Numbered from the stretch's first letter, positions 45,302-54,598 are shown. The stretch: DNA of 64,000 nucleotides from Planctomycetota bacterium (GCA_008501825.1 QQUA01000009.1:186001-250000); one strand, 5' to 3'. Notes: generated from the letters alone by a model not told the origin. Numbers and translations: made by a program.

Positions 45302-45844
45302 TTACTCCTCCAAAACTTCCAGCACCTGTTCCAAGATTTGTTCAGGTTCGGCCATCCGACCGAGGCCTTCTTCGCCGCAGGCGGTCACCCCGGTGGCGGG
45401 ACCGATGCAGTGCCAGCCATCGCCCTGCATCAAAGCAAGATTGCGGGAAACCGCCGGGTGACTCCACATCTGTGGGTTCATGGCCGGAGCAAACAGCCGC
45501 GGTTTGTGAGTTTCAAAGGCCAGAGCTAGAGATCCCAACAAATCGGGGGCCAGTCCATGAGCTAGTAGACCGATGCGATCGGCGCTGGCCGGCGCCACCA
45601 CCAACAAGTCCGCCCCTCGGGATAAAGCGATATGGTCCATGCCGCCGGGATCGGCCGGTTGCCATTCATCGTGAAGCGCCTTGCGGCCGCATACGGCGGA
45701 AAACTGCAACGGCGTGACCAAACGTGCCGCCGCCCGAGTCAACACCGCCTGCACTTGATGGCCCTGCTGAGCCAAAGCGGAACAAAGAGAAACGGCTTTA
45801 AAGCATGCGGCTGAACCGCTCACCCCCACCAAGATGCGACTCAT
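45302..45844 (-). CDS. coaC: phosphopantothenoylcysteine decarboxylase CoaC (stand-alone)
   Basis: 180 aa, the N-terminal flavoprotein half of CoaBC. GVSGSAACFKA binds FMN, and the family motifs PAMNPQMW and ACGEEGLGRM are present. It decarboxylates 4'-phosphopantothenoylcysteine. Its ATG overlaps the gmk stop (ATGA), so it is translated as part of the yicC-gmk-coaC unit. Confidence 0.92.
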   Translation of the reverse strand: MSRILVGVSGSAACFKAVSLCSALAQQGHQVQAVLTRAAARLVTPLQFSAVCGRKALHDEWQPADPGGMDHIALSRGADLLVVAPASADRIGLLAHGLAPDLLGSLALAFETHKPRLFAPAMNPQMWSHPAVSRNLALMQGDGWHCIGPATGVTACGEEGLGRMAEPEQILEQVLEVLEE

Positions 45845-46431
45845 CTCACCGGCTCCTGAGAATCGGACAAGCCGAGGAAGTGCATCACCTCGGCGACCAT
45901 GGACTCCACTTCGTGATTGATGACCAAGAAATCATAATCCTTGGATTGAGCCATTTCAGCAGCGGCAATGCTCAAGCGACGTTGTACTTGAGCTTCCGAT
46001 TCCGATCGACGGGCGCGCAGGCGCTGTTCCAAAACTTCCATCGACGGCGGCATCACGAACACCGAGCGGGTCGGCAAACCGCTGGCTCGGATTTGCCCGG
46101 CCCCTTGCACGTCGATTTCCAAAAGAACGTCCAATCCATTGGCCAACGCTTGTTCCACCGGCCGCCGCAGAGTGCCGTAATGATTTCCATGGACCTCGGC
46201 GGTTTCCAGAAACTCACCCTGGGCCATGCGAGCCTCAAACTCGGCTTCCTTCAAAAAGAAATAATCTTTGCCGTCTTGTTCCCCGGGCCTTGGCGCCCGA
46301 GTGGTGGCGGAAACCGAGAAAGTAACCCACGGATGTTCGACCAAACGCCGCCAAAGCGTGGACTTCCCCGACCCGGAAGGACCGGAAATGATGATCAAAT
46401 GACCGGAACGGCGGAATCCTTCACTCGACAT
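45841..46431 (-). CDS. gmk: guanylate kinase
   Basis: 196 aa, normal length. It phosphorylates GMP to GDP. P-loop GPSGSGKST (residues 17-25), GMP-binding SATTRAPRPGEQDGKDY and the EVHGNHYGT region are present. It overlaps yicC by 11 bases upstream and coaC by 4 downstream, the classic yicC-gmk neighbourhood. Confidence 0.96.
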   Translation of the reverse strand: MSSEGFRRSGHLIIISGPSGSGKSTLWRRLVEHPWVTFSVSATTRAPRPGEQDGKDYFFLKEAEFEARMAQGEFLETAEVHGNHYGTLRRPVEQALANGLDVLLEIDVQGAGQIRASGLPTRSVFVMPPSMEVLEQRLRARRSESEAQVQRRLSIAAAEMAQSKDYDFLVINHEVESMVAEVMHFLGLSDSQEPVR

Positions 46432-47323
46432 TGGCGATTTGTTCCTTCAGTTGTTGCACCAAAACTTTCATTTTGACCACCAATTGCGACATCCGGGTAT
46501 CGGCGGATTTATTGCCCAAGGTGGTCACTTCCCGATGGCATTCCTGGCTAAGAAATTCCAGCTCCCGGCCACAGGGACCGCCTTTCTGCAGGAGTTTTTG
46601 CAGGCGATTCAAGTGAATGGCCAGGCGTGCCAATTCTTCACGCACGTCGGCCTTTTCCGCCAACACCACCAATTCCCGGGTCAGGTCGATGGGTTCCGCC
46701 ACTTTGGCCGCGTCCCACGCCGACTGCACTCGTTCCTGGAATCGTTTTTCAGAAGCTTTTTTCGCTTGTGGCAGGCGCTTTTCGCAACGCTCCAATTCCT
46801 CGCCCAAACGCCGGCAAAGGCGCAGCAACTCCTTGCGTAAGGCTTCGCCTTCTTTGGCTCTGGCTTCCAGCAAAGCGTCCAAAGCCTCCCGGCAGGCCGC
46901 CAACACGGCTTGTTGCACAGCGGAGGTCACCCGCTCTTCTTCCGGCGGGGTTTCCAAGGCGCCCGGCAAGGTCAGCATTTCGGCCAGTTTGGGCTCTTGC
47001 CGTTGCAGGCCCAAGTCTTTCTCCGCACGCTTCCACTGCTTGGCGTACCGAGCCAAGACTCCAAGGTCCAATTCGGCGCCGCGAGCTTCCAACAAACGGA
47101 CCCGGACCAAACCCTGGACGTTACCCCGCTCTAATTTGCCTCGCAAAATGGCTTCAAGCCGAGGTTCCAGATCCAAACGATCGCCGGGAACTCGAAGTTT
47201 CAAAAACAAGCCCTTGCCGTTTACGCTCCGCAATTCGACCTGAGCCGCGGCAAGCCGGTTCTCGTGCCGACCGCGGCCGTAGCCGGTCATACTGGAAAGC
47301 CGTTTACTTCGCCCTTCGCTCAT
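46421..47323 (-). CDS. yicC: YicC-family endoribonuclease-like protein
   Basis: 300 aa from ATG 47323, which places SSMTGYGRG near the N-terminus as in the family; a GTG at 47416 would add 31 unlike residues. The N-terminal YicC domain (VELRSVNGKGLFLKLRVP) and the C-terminal DUF1732 part (DLTRELVVLAEKADVREEL, GRELEFLSQECHREVTTLGNKS) are complete. YicC proteins take part in RNA turnover in E. coli. It directly precedes gmk. Confidence 0.92.
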   Translation of the reverse strand: MSEGRSKRLSSMTGYGRGRHENRLAAAQVELRSVNGKGLFLKLRVPGDRLDLEPRLEAILRGKLERGNVQGLVRVRLLEARGAELDLGVLARYAKQWKRAEKDLGLQRQEPKLAEMLTLPGALETPPEEERVTSAVQQAVLAACREALDALLEARAKEGEALRKELLRLCRRLGEELERCEKRLPQAKKASEKRFQERVQSAWDAAKVAEPIDLTRELVVLAEKADVREELARLAIHLNRLQKLLQKGGPCGRELEFLSQECHREVTTLGNKSADTRMSQLVVKMKVLVQQLKEQIANVE

Positions 47324-47429
47324 GGCAGTTCGGTTTCCTGCCCCGGGTTGGATGGAAATGGATTCCGCCGATCCACTCGGGATGGCGGCGGAACAGGAGG
47401 GCTCATCCTGCGCCACCGGCGGCCGGGGA

Positions 47430-48032
47430 TCAAGCGGAAGCTTGGGGGCGACTGCCGGGTTTGATCGGAGTGGAGCCTTCTTGACACAAAGGGCAGGCTT
47501 CCGCGGTCCAATTGGGGACCTCCAGATCCAGCAAACGGTAATAACTCAATTCGCCGAACGGCTTGGCGTTGGCTCCGCTGCGATTGACCAGGGAAGCCAC
47601 GGCCGTGGTTCGAATTCCCAGCGTCTGCAACATGGCCAGCACCTCCCGGGCGCTGCCGCCGGTGGTCACCACGTCTTCAGCCACCAAAACCCGCTCGTGG
47701 CTTTCGATTCGGAAACCGCGGCGAAGCTGAAAACCGCCTTCGGGGTGACGTTCGGCAAACAAACCGCGGCCCCCCAAGGCCCGAGCCAGCTCGTAAGCGA
47801 AAGTTACCGCCCCCATGGCCGGCCCCACCACCACGTCATAAGGTCGAGCTTCGCCACTGGCCGCCTGAATTTGCTCCGCCAGCCGGCGACACAAAGCCTC
47901 CGCCCGCTCCGGATACTGGAGCACTTGGGCGCATTGGACGTACTGGGCGGCGTGGCGCCCTGAAGACAGGAGGAAATGACCCTCCAGCAAAGCTCCGGAT
48001 TCCCGAAGCTGGGCTATGACTTGATCATCCAC
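47430..48032 (-). CDS. pyrE: orotate phosphoribosyltransferase
   Basis: 200 aa from GTG 48032. It joins orotate to PRPP to make OMP in pyrimidine synthesis. The PRPP loop is VLVAEDVVTTGGSA (115-128), and HFLLSSGRH (19-27) is the N-terminal substrate region. VGPAMGAV fits. The tail CPLCQEGSTPIKPGS is common in the family. It lies 21 bases after secG in the same direction. Confidence 0.94.
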   Translation of the reverse strand: MDDQVIAQLRESGALLEGHFLLSSGRHAAQYVQCAQVLQYPERAEALCRRLAEQIQAASGEARPYDVVVGPAMGAVTFAYELARALGGRGLFAERHPEGGFQLRRGFRIESHERVLVAEDVVTTGGSAREVLAMLQTLGIRTTAVASLVNRSGANAKPFGELSYYRLLDLEVPNWTAEACPLCQEGSTPIKPGSRPQASA

Positions 48033-48053
48033 GCCGAGTGCGAAGCAGAACGA

Positions 48054-48371
48054 CTACTCGTTTTCCCCAGGAAGCGGCGGCGCCAGGGTGCCTTCCCCAG
48101 GCTGCTCAGCTTCTTGGGTTCCACTCATGACCGAATTGGCCTTGTCCTGATCGCCGCCGGTCCAGTGAATCAGCATGGCGCTCAGAACGAACACCGCGAA
48201 CACCCCAAAGGTGAAGCGGTTGATCCCGCCGGCGCGGACGCCGAAGGTTTCTTGACCGGAACTGCCGAAGGCATCGGTCAACCCACCGCCTTTGCCCTCC
48301 TGAACCAACACGATCAGGGTCAGGAGCAATGCGGCCAGGAAGAAAATGGTGTAGAGGAGAAACTCACCCAT
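48054..48371 (-). CDS. secG: preprotein translocase subunit SecG
   Basis: 105 aa with two transmembrane helices (residues about 5-24 and 53-71) joined by LVQEGKGGGLTDAFGSSG, the SecG signature. It is part of the SecYEG channel. It lies between tpiA and pyrE; tpiA-secG is a common order in many bacteria. Confidence 0.93.
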   Translation of the reverse strand: MGEFLLYTIFFLAALLLTLIVLVQEGKGGGLTDAFGSSGQETFGVRAGGINRFTFGVFAVFVLSAMLIHWTGGDQDKANSVMSGTQEAEQPGEGTLAPPLPGENE

Positions 48372-48392
48372 GACGGCAGAAGTCTGTCGAGA

Positions 48393-49157
48393 CTAGGAAG
48401 CCGGAGCGGCGTCCAAAATCGGGCCGAACTGCTCCACGGAAAGGGAAGCTCCTCCGACCAGAAGGCCATCGACGTCCGGCTGGGCCATCAACTCGGTGGC
48501 GTTTGCCGGCTTGACGCTTCCGCCGTAAAGAAGCGGCATGTCGGCGGCGACCGAGTCCCCCAGGATACCCGCAACCAGCCGCCTTAGCTCAGCGTGAGCT
48601 TCTTGGGCGGTGTCGGGAGTGGCGGTGCGGCCGGTGCCGATCGCCCAAACCGGTTCATAAGCGATGCTGATCCGCTCCACCATGTTGGGCTTGACCTTGG
48701 CCAGAGCCATTTTCGCTTGCCGCTCCAACACTTCGAAGGTGCGACCGGCTTCCCGCTCTTCCAAGGTCTCGCCGACGCAAAGCATGACTTCCAACTTGGC
48801 CCGAAGGACCGAAATCAACTTGGCGCCGATCCGCTCATCGCTTTCGCCGAATACGTGCCGGCGCTCGGAGTGGCCGACCAGGACCACTTGCGCTCCCATG
48901 TCCCGGAGCATCGGGGCACTGACCTCGCCGGTGAAAGCGCCTTCCTTCTGCTCGTGGCAATTTTGGGCGCCAAGCACCACCGAACTGCCCTTCAAGTTGC
49001 GGCGGACGTGATCGAGGTGCAGAAAGGTCGGGAACAAGATGCAACGGCGACCGGTGGCCTCCCCTTGGCGGGCGGCCACTTCCCTGGCCAAGGCGGAAGC
49101 TTTCCGCTTGGTCAGGTGCATCTTCCAATTCCCGGCGATGACCGGTGTGCGGGACAT
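48393..49157 (-). CDS. tpiA: triosephosphate isomerase
   Basis: 254 aa from ATG 49157, which gives the normal start MSRTPVIAGNWKMH; a longer frame to 49187 adds 10 unlike residues. Catalytic residues are Lys12 (GNWKMH), His96 (VGHSERR) and Glu168 (AYEPVWAIGTG). LLYGGSVKP is the phosphate loop. It interconverts glyceraldehyde-3-phosphate and dihydroxyacetone phosphate. Confidence 0.96.
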   Translation of the reverse strand: MSRTPVIAGNWKMHLTKRKASALAREVAARQGEATGRRCILFPTFLHLDHVRRNLKGSSVVLGAQNCHEQKEGAFTGEVSAPMLRDMGAQVVLVGHSERRHVFGESDERIGAKLISVLRAKLEVMLCVGETLEEREAGRTFEVLERQAKMALAKVKPNMVERISIAYEPVWAIGTGRTATPDTAQEAHAELRRLVAGILGDSVAADMPLLYGGSVKPANATELMAQPDVDGLLVGGASLSVEQFGPILDAAPAS

Positions 49158-49219
49158 TGAGGTATTCGGGTTCGGAATGCCCCCCAAGGGGGGATTCGGG
49201 ATGAGAGAAGCGGGAAAGC

Positions 49220-50374
49220 TTAGCAGGCCAGCTCGGCCCTGTCCTGACTGCCGTCGCCGGATTCAGAAACCTGGGTTTGGGCCGCGCCTTCAGTCACTTC
49301 CGAAGGCGTAGCTTTCGATGCCGGCAAGCGGGCCAGACGGCGGCCGCCAGCGGCCAACACTGCCTCGACCTGGTGGAGCGCTTGCCCAAAAGCCTTCGGA
49401 TCCAGGGCCTGGCCAGCGTCGGACCAGGCTTGCCGAGGTTGGGGATGCACCTCGACCATCAAGCCGTCGGCACCGGCGGCGGCGGCGGCGGCCATCATCG
49501 GCGCCACCAAATCGTGACGGCCGGTGCCATGAGAGGGATCGACCACCACCGGCAAGTGGGTTTGGGCCTGCAGGGCCGGGACCGCGGAAAGATCCAAAAG
49601 GTTGCGGACAGCCGGGTCGAAATGACGCAAACCTCTTTCACAAAGAAGGATGTCCGGGCAGCCGGCGGTCGCAACATATTCGGCCGCCAACAAGAATTCG
49701 GTCAGCGTGGCGCTCATCCCCCGCTTGAGCAGAACCGGCTTTCCGGCCCGCCCGGCAGCGCTGAGCAAGGCATAGTTCATCATGTTGCGGGAGCCGATTT
49801 GCAACATGTCGGCGTGTTCCGCCACCAACTCGACGTCGCGGGTGTCGAGGACTTCGGTCACGATCGGCAGGCCCGTTTGACGCCTGGCTTCCGCCAGCAA
49901 CTCCAATCCGGGCTGTCCCAGCCCCTGAAATGCGTAGGGCGAGGTCCGCGGCTTGAAAGCGCCGCCACGAAGGGCGGTGGCCCCGGCAGCAGCCACGGCT
50001 TTGGCCAGCGGAATCAATTGCTCCGGGCTTTCCACCGAACAAGGCCCGGCGATGGCCGCCAAGCTTTGGCGTCCGAAACAGGCTGGCCCAAGCTGCAAAT
50101 GCCGTCGTGACCGGCCTCGCCGGGCGACTTCCCAATACGGCTGCTCGCTGGTGAGGAGGGTTTCAACAACCGGAATCGCTTGTAAAGCTACCTTGACTGC
50201 CTTGGGATCCTCGCTGGCTTCCAGCACCACCTCCAAGGCCCGTTGCGGGTGCGGCGTGTGTCCGGCGGGAATGTCTCGGAGCACGGCGCCATGAGCCCGG
50301 GCAACCTGGTGAACGGTTGCCAGAGCAGCCTCGCGATCGGAGGCGACCAAACCCGCACGGAGCAGGAGGATCAC
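49220..50374 (-). CDS. aroF: 3-deoxy-7-phosphoheptulonate (DAHP) synthase, type I beta
   Basis: 384 aa from GTG 50374. An N-terminal ferredoxin-like regulatory domain (residues about 1-75) precedes the KDO8P-synthase-like barrel: [43 protein letters not shown] and [15 protein letters not shown]. It joins PEP and erythrose-4-phosphate, the entry to aromatic amino acid synthesis. A low-complexity tail follows residue 350. It may start a transcript with tpiA (62 bases to the tpiA start). dgt is divergent. Confidence 0.93.
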   Translation of the reverse strand: MILLLRAGLVASDREAALATVHQVARAHGAVLRDIPAGHTPHPQRALEVVLEASEDPKAVKVALQAIPVVETLLTSEQPYWEVARRGRSRRHLQLGPACFGRQSLAAIAGPCSVESPEQLIPLAKAVAAAGATALRGGAFKPRTSPYAFQGLGQPGLELLAEARRQTGLPIVTEVLDTRDVELVAEHADMLQIGSRNMMNYALLSAAGRAGKPVLLKRGMSATLTEFLLAAEYVATAGCPDILLCERGLRHFDPAVRNLLDLSAVPALQAQTHLPVVVDPSHGTGRHDLVAPMMAAAAAAGADGLMVEVHPQPRQAWSDAGQALDPKAFGQALHQVEAVLAAGGRRLARLPASKATPSEVTEGAAQTQVSESGDGSQDRAELAC

Positions 50375-50553
50375 AGCTTTTCGGCCTTTCTTGGACCCGG
50401 GGGCCCGCAGACAAAGGGGAAAGATTATTAAGGTGAGGCCGGTAGGCGGTCAATCCCCTTTCGTAGCGGCCCCCATTTCATGCTGGTGGGCCAAAGACTT
50501 GGAGGAAAGATTGTCACCTGGCAGCCCCCACTTCGTCTGCCTCTACGACCCCC

Positions 50554-51687
50554 ATGCGCCGCGAGAAAAAAGAAGCCTTGGAGGCTGAATGCCTTCATCC
50601 CGCCGCCAGCAAGGCCGCGGAATCCGCCGGCCGAGTGTATCCGGAGCCGGAAGATCCTCTGCGAACATGTTTCGAGCGAGATCGGGACCGGATCATTCAT
50701 TGCTCCGCCTTCCGGCGCTTGGAGTACAAAACCCAGGTTTTCGTCAATCACGTCGGAGATCACCATCGAACCCGCCTGACCCATTCGCTGGAGGTGGTGC
50801 AGGTGGCCCGTTCTCTGGCCAACGGCTTGGATTTGAACGAAGCTCTGGTGGAAGCGGTGGCCTTGGCCCACGACGTCGGCCACCCCCCTTGCGGCCACAC
50901 TGGGGAAAAGCGCTTGCATCAATGGATGAAGGATCACGGCGGCTTCAACCACAACGTGCAGGCAATTCGGGTCGTGACCTTGTTGGAACAGCGCAGCCCG
51001 GCTTATCCCGGCTTGAATTTGACTCAGGAAGTCTTGCAGTGTCTGCGAAAACATCAAAAGGCGGAAGATCCGGCCACCGGCCGGCAAATGCGGCATCCTC
51101 GACTGGAGATGCAGTTGGTGGATTTGGCCGACAGTACCGCTTATCACTACCACGATTTGGACGACGGCTTGCGAGCTGGAATTTTGGATCCCAAGGCCAT
51201 GGAGCGAGAGCTGCCGCTGTGGGCCATGGCTACGGATCAAGTGCGCCGGGAGTTTCCCGAACATCAAGACATGGGCGAGATGCTCTGGCGGCGAGCGGCC
51301 AACGAAGTTTTGAGTTTGGCGATTCACGATATTCAGGATGAATCCGTCGCTCGCTTGGAGGCAGCGAAACCCGATTCCGCCTTGGCCGCCCAGGAACATC
51401 CGCAGCGCTTGATCGGCCATTCAAAGGAATTCAAAGGCATGGTGGCTCAGCTACACGAGTATCTCTATGCCAACATGTACTACGACGATCGAATCAACTG
51501 GTTCGTACGTCGCTCCACCGACTTGGTGGAGAAAGTTTTCGAAGCCTTGCTGGAACATCCGCAACAAGTTCCCGAACGGTTTCACGAAAACGCCGACTCC
51601 CTGCATCGGGCGGTTTGCGATTACGTTTCCGGCATGACCGATCGCTACGTAGAAGTCGCCGCCCGGCAGTTGGGTATAATTCCGTAA
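50554..51687 (+). CDS. dgt: deoxyguanosinetriphosphate triphosphohydrolase-like HD protein
   Basis: 377 aa. The HD metal site is H77 (RTRLTHSLEV), H106-D107 (LAHDVGHPP) and H110/H115 in GHPPCGHTGE. It hydrolyses dNTP to nucleoside and triphosphate; the type 2 subgroup (about 340-380 aa) fits. The ATG follows a 180-base non-coding stretch shared with the divergent DAHP synthase gene, where no clear promoter was found. Confidence 0.92.
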   Translation: MRREKKEALEAECLHPAASKAAESAGRVYPEPEDPLRTCFERDRDRIIHCSAFRRLEYKTQVFVNHVGDHHRTRLTHSLEVVQVARSLANGLDLNEALVEAVALAHDVGHPPCGHTGEKRLHQWMKDHGGFNHNVQAIRVVTLLEQRSPAYPGLNLTQEVLQCLRKHQKAEDPATGRQMRHPRLEMQLVDLADSTAYHYHDLDDGLRAGILDPKAMERELPLWAMATDQVRREFPEHQDMGEMLWRRAANEVLSLAIHDIQDESVARLEAAKPDSALAAQEHPQRLIGHSKEFKGMVAQLHEYLYANMYYDDRINWFVRRSTDLVEKVFEALLEHPQQVPERFHENADSLHRAVCDYVSGMTDRYVEVAARQLGIIP

Positions 51688-51727
51688 CCAAATGGGAAGC
51701 ACTTCAGCGTCCTAAAAAACTTTCGCC

Positions 51728-52237
51728 ATGAAACTAGTCTTGCAAGAGAATTCCAGACTCGCCGTTTTGGCATTGACTTTGGTTTTTTTCGGCTTCTCCG
51801 ATTCGGCCTGGTCTCAAATTCACCGACCAAAAGATTTCATTACCATGACCTTCGCCAATCCGAATCCGAATGAAATGGAAACTTCCTTTCATTTTCTCGG
51901 CATATTCCGAAAGCCCCATAGCCATGAAATACAGCAATTCAACTCAGAGTTCGCTGTTCCGGCTTACACCCAGGCAAACGCAGCCGCGAAGTTTGCCGAA
52001 GACATGATGGCTTTGGACGGCTTGAATTCCGAGTCTTGCCAAGCCATCGGTCCTTTGCTTGTATTGAAACAAGAATGGACCTATGCGTGCCTGGCCGTCC
52101 AAGGTCACGGAATGGACGTACGGCTGTCGGGCTCCAGAGACTATCGGCAATTTAGAATCAAAATCATGCGATCTGATCGGCTCCATACCGAGATGCAGGT
52201 TATGACTCGAAAACAACCAAGGGAATTTCTGGCTTAA
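51728..52237 (+). CDS. small secreted protein of unknown function
   Basis: 169 aa. The N-terminal hydrophobic segment (LAVLALTLVFFGFSDSAWSQ) is a signal peptide ending SAWSQ. The mature part has no recognised motif and only two cysteines (ESCQ, YACL), which may form a disulfide. Its base composition is more AT-rich than that of neighbouring genes. Confidence 0.5.
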   Translation: MKLVLQENSRLAVLALTLVFFGFSDSAWSQIHRPKDFITMTFANPNPNEMETSFHFLGIFRKPHSHEIQQFNSEFAVPAYTQANAAAKFAEDMMALDGLNSESCQAIGPLLVLKQEWTYACLAVQGHGMDVRLSGSRDYRQFRIKIMRSDRLHTEMQVMTRKQPREFLA

Positions 52238-52359
52238 GGGGATCCCTTCAATTTCTCCAAGACCTCCCGTCGAAACTTGCTTTGCTCCTGAGCCAAGCGG
52301 AAGACTTGGTAAAGAAGCATGACGTTGAGAATGATCAGGATGACGAGGCCTTCGGTCAT
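52234..52359 (-). CDS. candidate 41-aa single-pass membrane protein
   Basis: ATG 52359 to TAA 52234. The sequence starts MTEGLVILIILNVMLLYQVF (one transmembrane helix) and continues with a charged, helical tail RLAQEQSKFRREVLEKLKG. Its end overlaps the preceding gene's stop by 4 bases. No Shine-Dalgarno sequence is evident. The amphipathic tail and hydrophobic start look like a real micro-protein, but the length gives little statistical support. The 190 bases between it and the next gene hold an AT-rich stretch and nothing else recognised. Confidence 0.4.
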   Translation of the reverse strand: MTEGLVILIILNVMLLYQVFRLAQEQSKFRREVLEKLKGSP

Positions 52360-52548
52360 GAGAAAACATACGGTTCACGGCCAGGGAACTTCACGGTTTT
52401 GAGGTTTCTAAATCGAAAGAACTCTATATAGTCGGAAATAAATAATAGGACTCGGAAACCGAAGGGCGCGAGTCAAACGACCAAGTGGGCCGGCACCCGA
52501 AAGTACCGGCCCACCACCAAGGATCATTCAGATTCAACTGGTGGCTGG

Positions 52549-52833
52549 CTAGGACCGAGCCAGATCCACCATGAAGTATCGTCCAAGGAAGTAGGCCCCA
52601 AGTCCCATGAGGGCAAGGCCAGAAATCAAAAGTGGAAACCAATTCCCAACGGCGAAGCCGGCGTACCACGGAGTCACGGTGATGGTTACCGGCAATAACA
52701 CCACACCGAGCACTACGCCTTGGGTACCGGCAACTTGGCTCAAAAGGGTCAGATTCAAATACAAAGCCAGCAAACACATACCCACGGAGAAGGAGATTCC
52801 TCCTACGACTAAGAAGTTCGCGACTCGCTTCAT
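52549..52833 (-). CDS. small multi-pass membrane protein of unknown function
   Basis: 94 aa from ATG 52833 (MKRVANFLVVGGISF); TTG 52884 or ATG 52863 would add 17 or 10 residues that are not hydrophobic. Three hydrophobic segments: FLVVGGISFSVGMCLLALYL, VVLGVVLLPVTITV and LLISGLALMGLGAYFLG. No family recognised. Confidence 0.5.
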   Translation of the reverse strand: MKRVANFLVVGGISFSVGMCLLALYLNLTLLSQVAGTQGVVLGVVLLPVTITVTPWYAGFAVGNWFPLLISGLALMGLGAYFLGRYFMVDLARS

Positions 52834-52903
52834 GTTGAACCCTGATTCCTTGGGGAAGGCCATTTCATGATAACTAATTGTCAAGTTGTTGACCGCATCG
52901 GAT

Positions 52904-53728
52904 TCACAAATGCGGGCGCAGGCGACCGTCTTTCGCCGCCTCCAGCCAGGGCCGGAAACACCGTTTGGCCTCCATCACTGCTTCGGGCAACATAAGCCCT
53001 TTTGCAAGAAAACAGGCAATGGCAGTACTTAGGGCGCAGCCGGTACCGTGGACCGGGCGCGGCAAACATAACCTCGTTTCCGGGTACCAATTCCGCTGCC
53101 CATTTGCGGTCAGCAAAAGGTCGCCGAAATCCGGGCTTTGGGAGGGCAAGTGACCGCCCTTCACCAACACGGCTTGGACGCCGGCTTCCAACAACCGTTG
53201 GGCTCCCTCCTCCATGCCACCGACATCCTTGGCCACCACCCCGGTGAAGGCCGCCAATTCCGGCAAATTCGGCGTCAACAAAGTCACCCGGGGAAACAAC
53301 CGAGTTCGCATCGCCTGAATCCCGGCTGGAGTCAGCAAGAATAGACCGAGCCGGGCGCTCCGGGAGGCAAGGCCAACCGGATCGCAAACCACGGCAATCT
53401 CCGGCCGGGCTTCCAAGAACTTGGCCAAGACGTCCACTTGTGGAGCGTCCCCCAGGGCACCGGTCTTGACCGCCATTGGAGTTTGCCGCTCCAGCGCCGC
53501 CTTCACCGAAGCTACAAAAAACGAACGGGGAACCGCCTCAGTCGCTTGCAAACCGGAAGCATCCTGGGCCGTCAATACCGCCGGTACGGCACCGCCATCC
53601 AGACCGAGAGCGGCCATGACTTTGAGATCCAACTGCAGTCCGGCGCCGCCTCCAGGATCGGAACCGGCTACCGATACGACGTAAGGAGCCGGGAGATCTT
53701 GTCCGCTTTTGGAATCTCCCGAAACCAT
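52904..53728 (-). CDS. thiD: hydroxymethylpyrimidine (phosphate) kinase
   Basis: 274 aa from ATG 53728, 3 bases after the fabI stop; a TTG at 53734 overlapping that stop is also possible. PfkB/ribokinase-type features: VAGSDPGGGAGLQLDLK at the N-terminus, VKTGALGD, VLVKGGH and the anion-hole motif HGTGCALSTAI. It phosphorylates HMP-P in thiamine synthesis. It is second in a fabI-thiD unit. Confidence 0.9.
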   Translation of the reverse strand: MVSGDSKSGQDLPAPYVVSVAGSDPGGGAGLQLDLKVMAALGLDGGAVPAVLTAQDASGLQATEAVPRSFFVASVKAALERQTPMAVKTGALGDAPQVDVLAKFLEARPEIAVVCDPVGLASRSARLGLFLLTPAGIQAMRTRLFPRVTLLTPNLPELAAFTGVVAKDVGGMEEGAQRLLEAGVQAVLVKGGHLPSQSPDFGDLLLTANGQRNWYPETRLCLPRPVHGTGCALSTAIACFLAKGLMLPEAVMEAKRCFRPWLEAAKDGRLRPHL

Positions 53729-53730
53729 GC

Positions 53731-54498
53731 TCAACCGAGGGAGCCGATGATGTGGTAGCCGTTGTCGACGTACAGCACTTCCCCGGTCACCGCGGAAGCC
53801 AGATCACTCAGCAAGAAGGCGGCGGCATTGCCGACTTCTTCCCCGGTCAAGCGCCGCTTCAACGGCGTGGCCTTTTCCTGTAAATCCAACTTCTCTTTCA
53901 AACCCTTGATCGCCGAAGAGGACAAGGTCTTGATTGGCCCGGCGCTCAAGGCGTTTACCCGGATTCCTTTGGCGCCCAAATCAACCGCCAAATAACGAAC
54001 GCTGGATTCCAACGCCGCCTTGGCCACCCCCATGACGTTGTAAGACGGCATGGCCCGGACCGAGCCGATGTAACTCAGAGTCAGGATCGAAGATCCTTCC
54101 TTGAGGTAAGGCTCGGCCGCTTTGCAAACCGCGGCAAGGGAATAGGCCGAGATGTCTTGGGCCAAGTGATATCCGCTCCGAGTGGTATCCATGAAGCGGC
54201 CTTCCAAATCTTCCTTGCGAGCGAAGGCTACCGCGTGGACGACGAAATCCAACTCACCAAGATCTTCGGCGAAGCGCTCGAATGCGGTTTGAATACTCTC
54301 GTCGCTGGTCACGTCGCACACCACCGGCTCCCCGGCATGCAACCGTTCGGCCAAGCGGTGGGCCTTGCTGCGAAAGCGCTCGTTGGCCACCCCAAGCCGC
54401 ATTTGACCGCCGTCACGGTGAACGGACTTGGCGATATGCCAGGCCAGACTGTGGGCGTTGGCAACTCCGAGGATGACTCCTTTCTTTCCTTCCAGCAT
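53731..54498 (-). CDS. fabI: enoyl-ACP reductase FabI
   Basis: 255 aa. NAD-dependent last step of fatty-acid elongation. The FabI cofactor loop is GVANAHSLAWHIA. The active-site pair is Tyr143 and Tyr153 (SYNVMGVAK) with Lys160, in the FabI spacing. LSAGPIKTLSSSAI is the substrate loop. The motif TTACATCGTTAAC lies 61-73 bases upstream and is shared with the fad promoter region, so the fad TetR protein may control it. Confidence 0.95.
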   Translation of the reverse strand: MLEGKKGVILGVANAHSLAWHIAKSVHRDGGQMRLGVANERFRSKAHRLAERLHAGEPVVCDVTSDESIQTAFERFAEDLGELDFVVHAVAFARKEDLEGRFMDTTRSGYHLAQDISAYSLAAVCKAAEPYLKEGSSILTLSYIGSVRAMPSYNVMGVAKAALESSVRYLAVDLGAKGIRVNALSAGPIKTLSSSAIKGLKEKLDLQEKATPLKRRLTGEEVGNAAAFLLSDLASAVTGEVLYVDNGYHIIGSLG

Positions 54499-54558
54499 GG
54501 GGGGCCTCCGCGTGGCGGGCCGACCATTTTGGAGAAAAGGCGGTTCAGGGCAAGCGGC

Positions 54559-54571
54559 TTACATCGTTAAC
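54559..54571. promoter_or_regulatory. TTACATCGTTAAC motif shared with the fad promoter
   Basis: Identical over 13 bases to 17188-17200. It lies 61 bases upstream of the fabI ATG in the 100-base gap after the EgtD-like gene. A second repeat unit as in the fad region is absent. Confidence 0.5.
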
Positions 54572-54598
54572 CTGGCGCCTTTGCGATGAGATCGAGTC

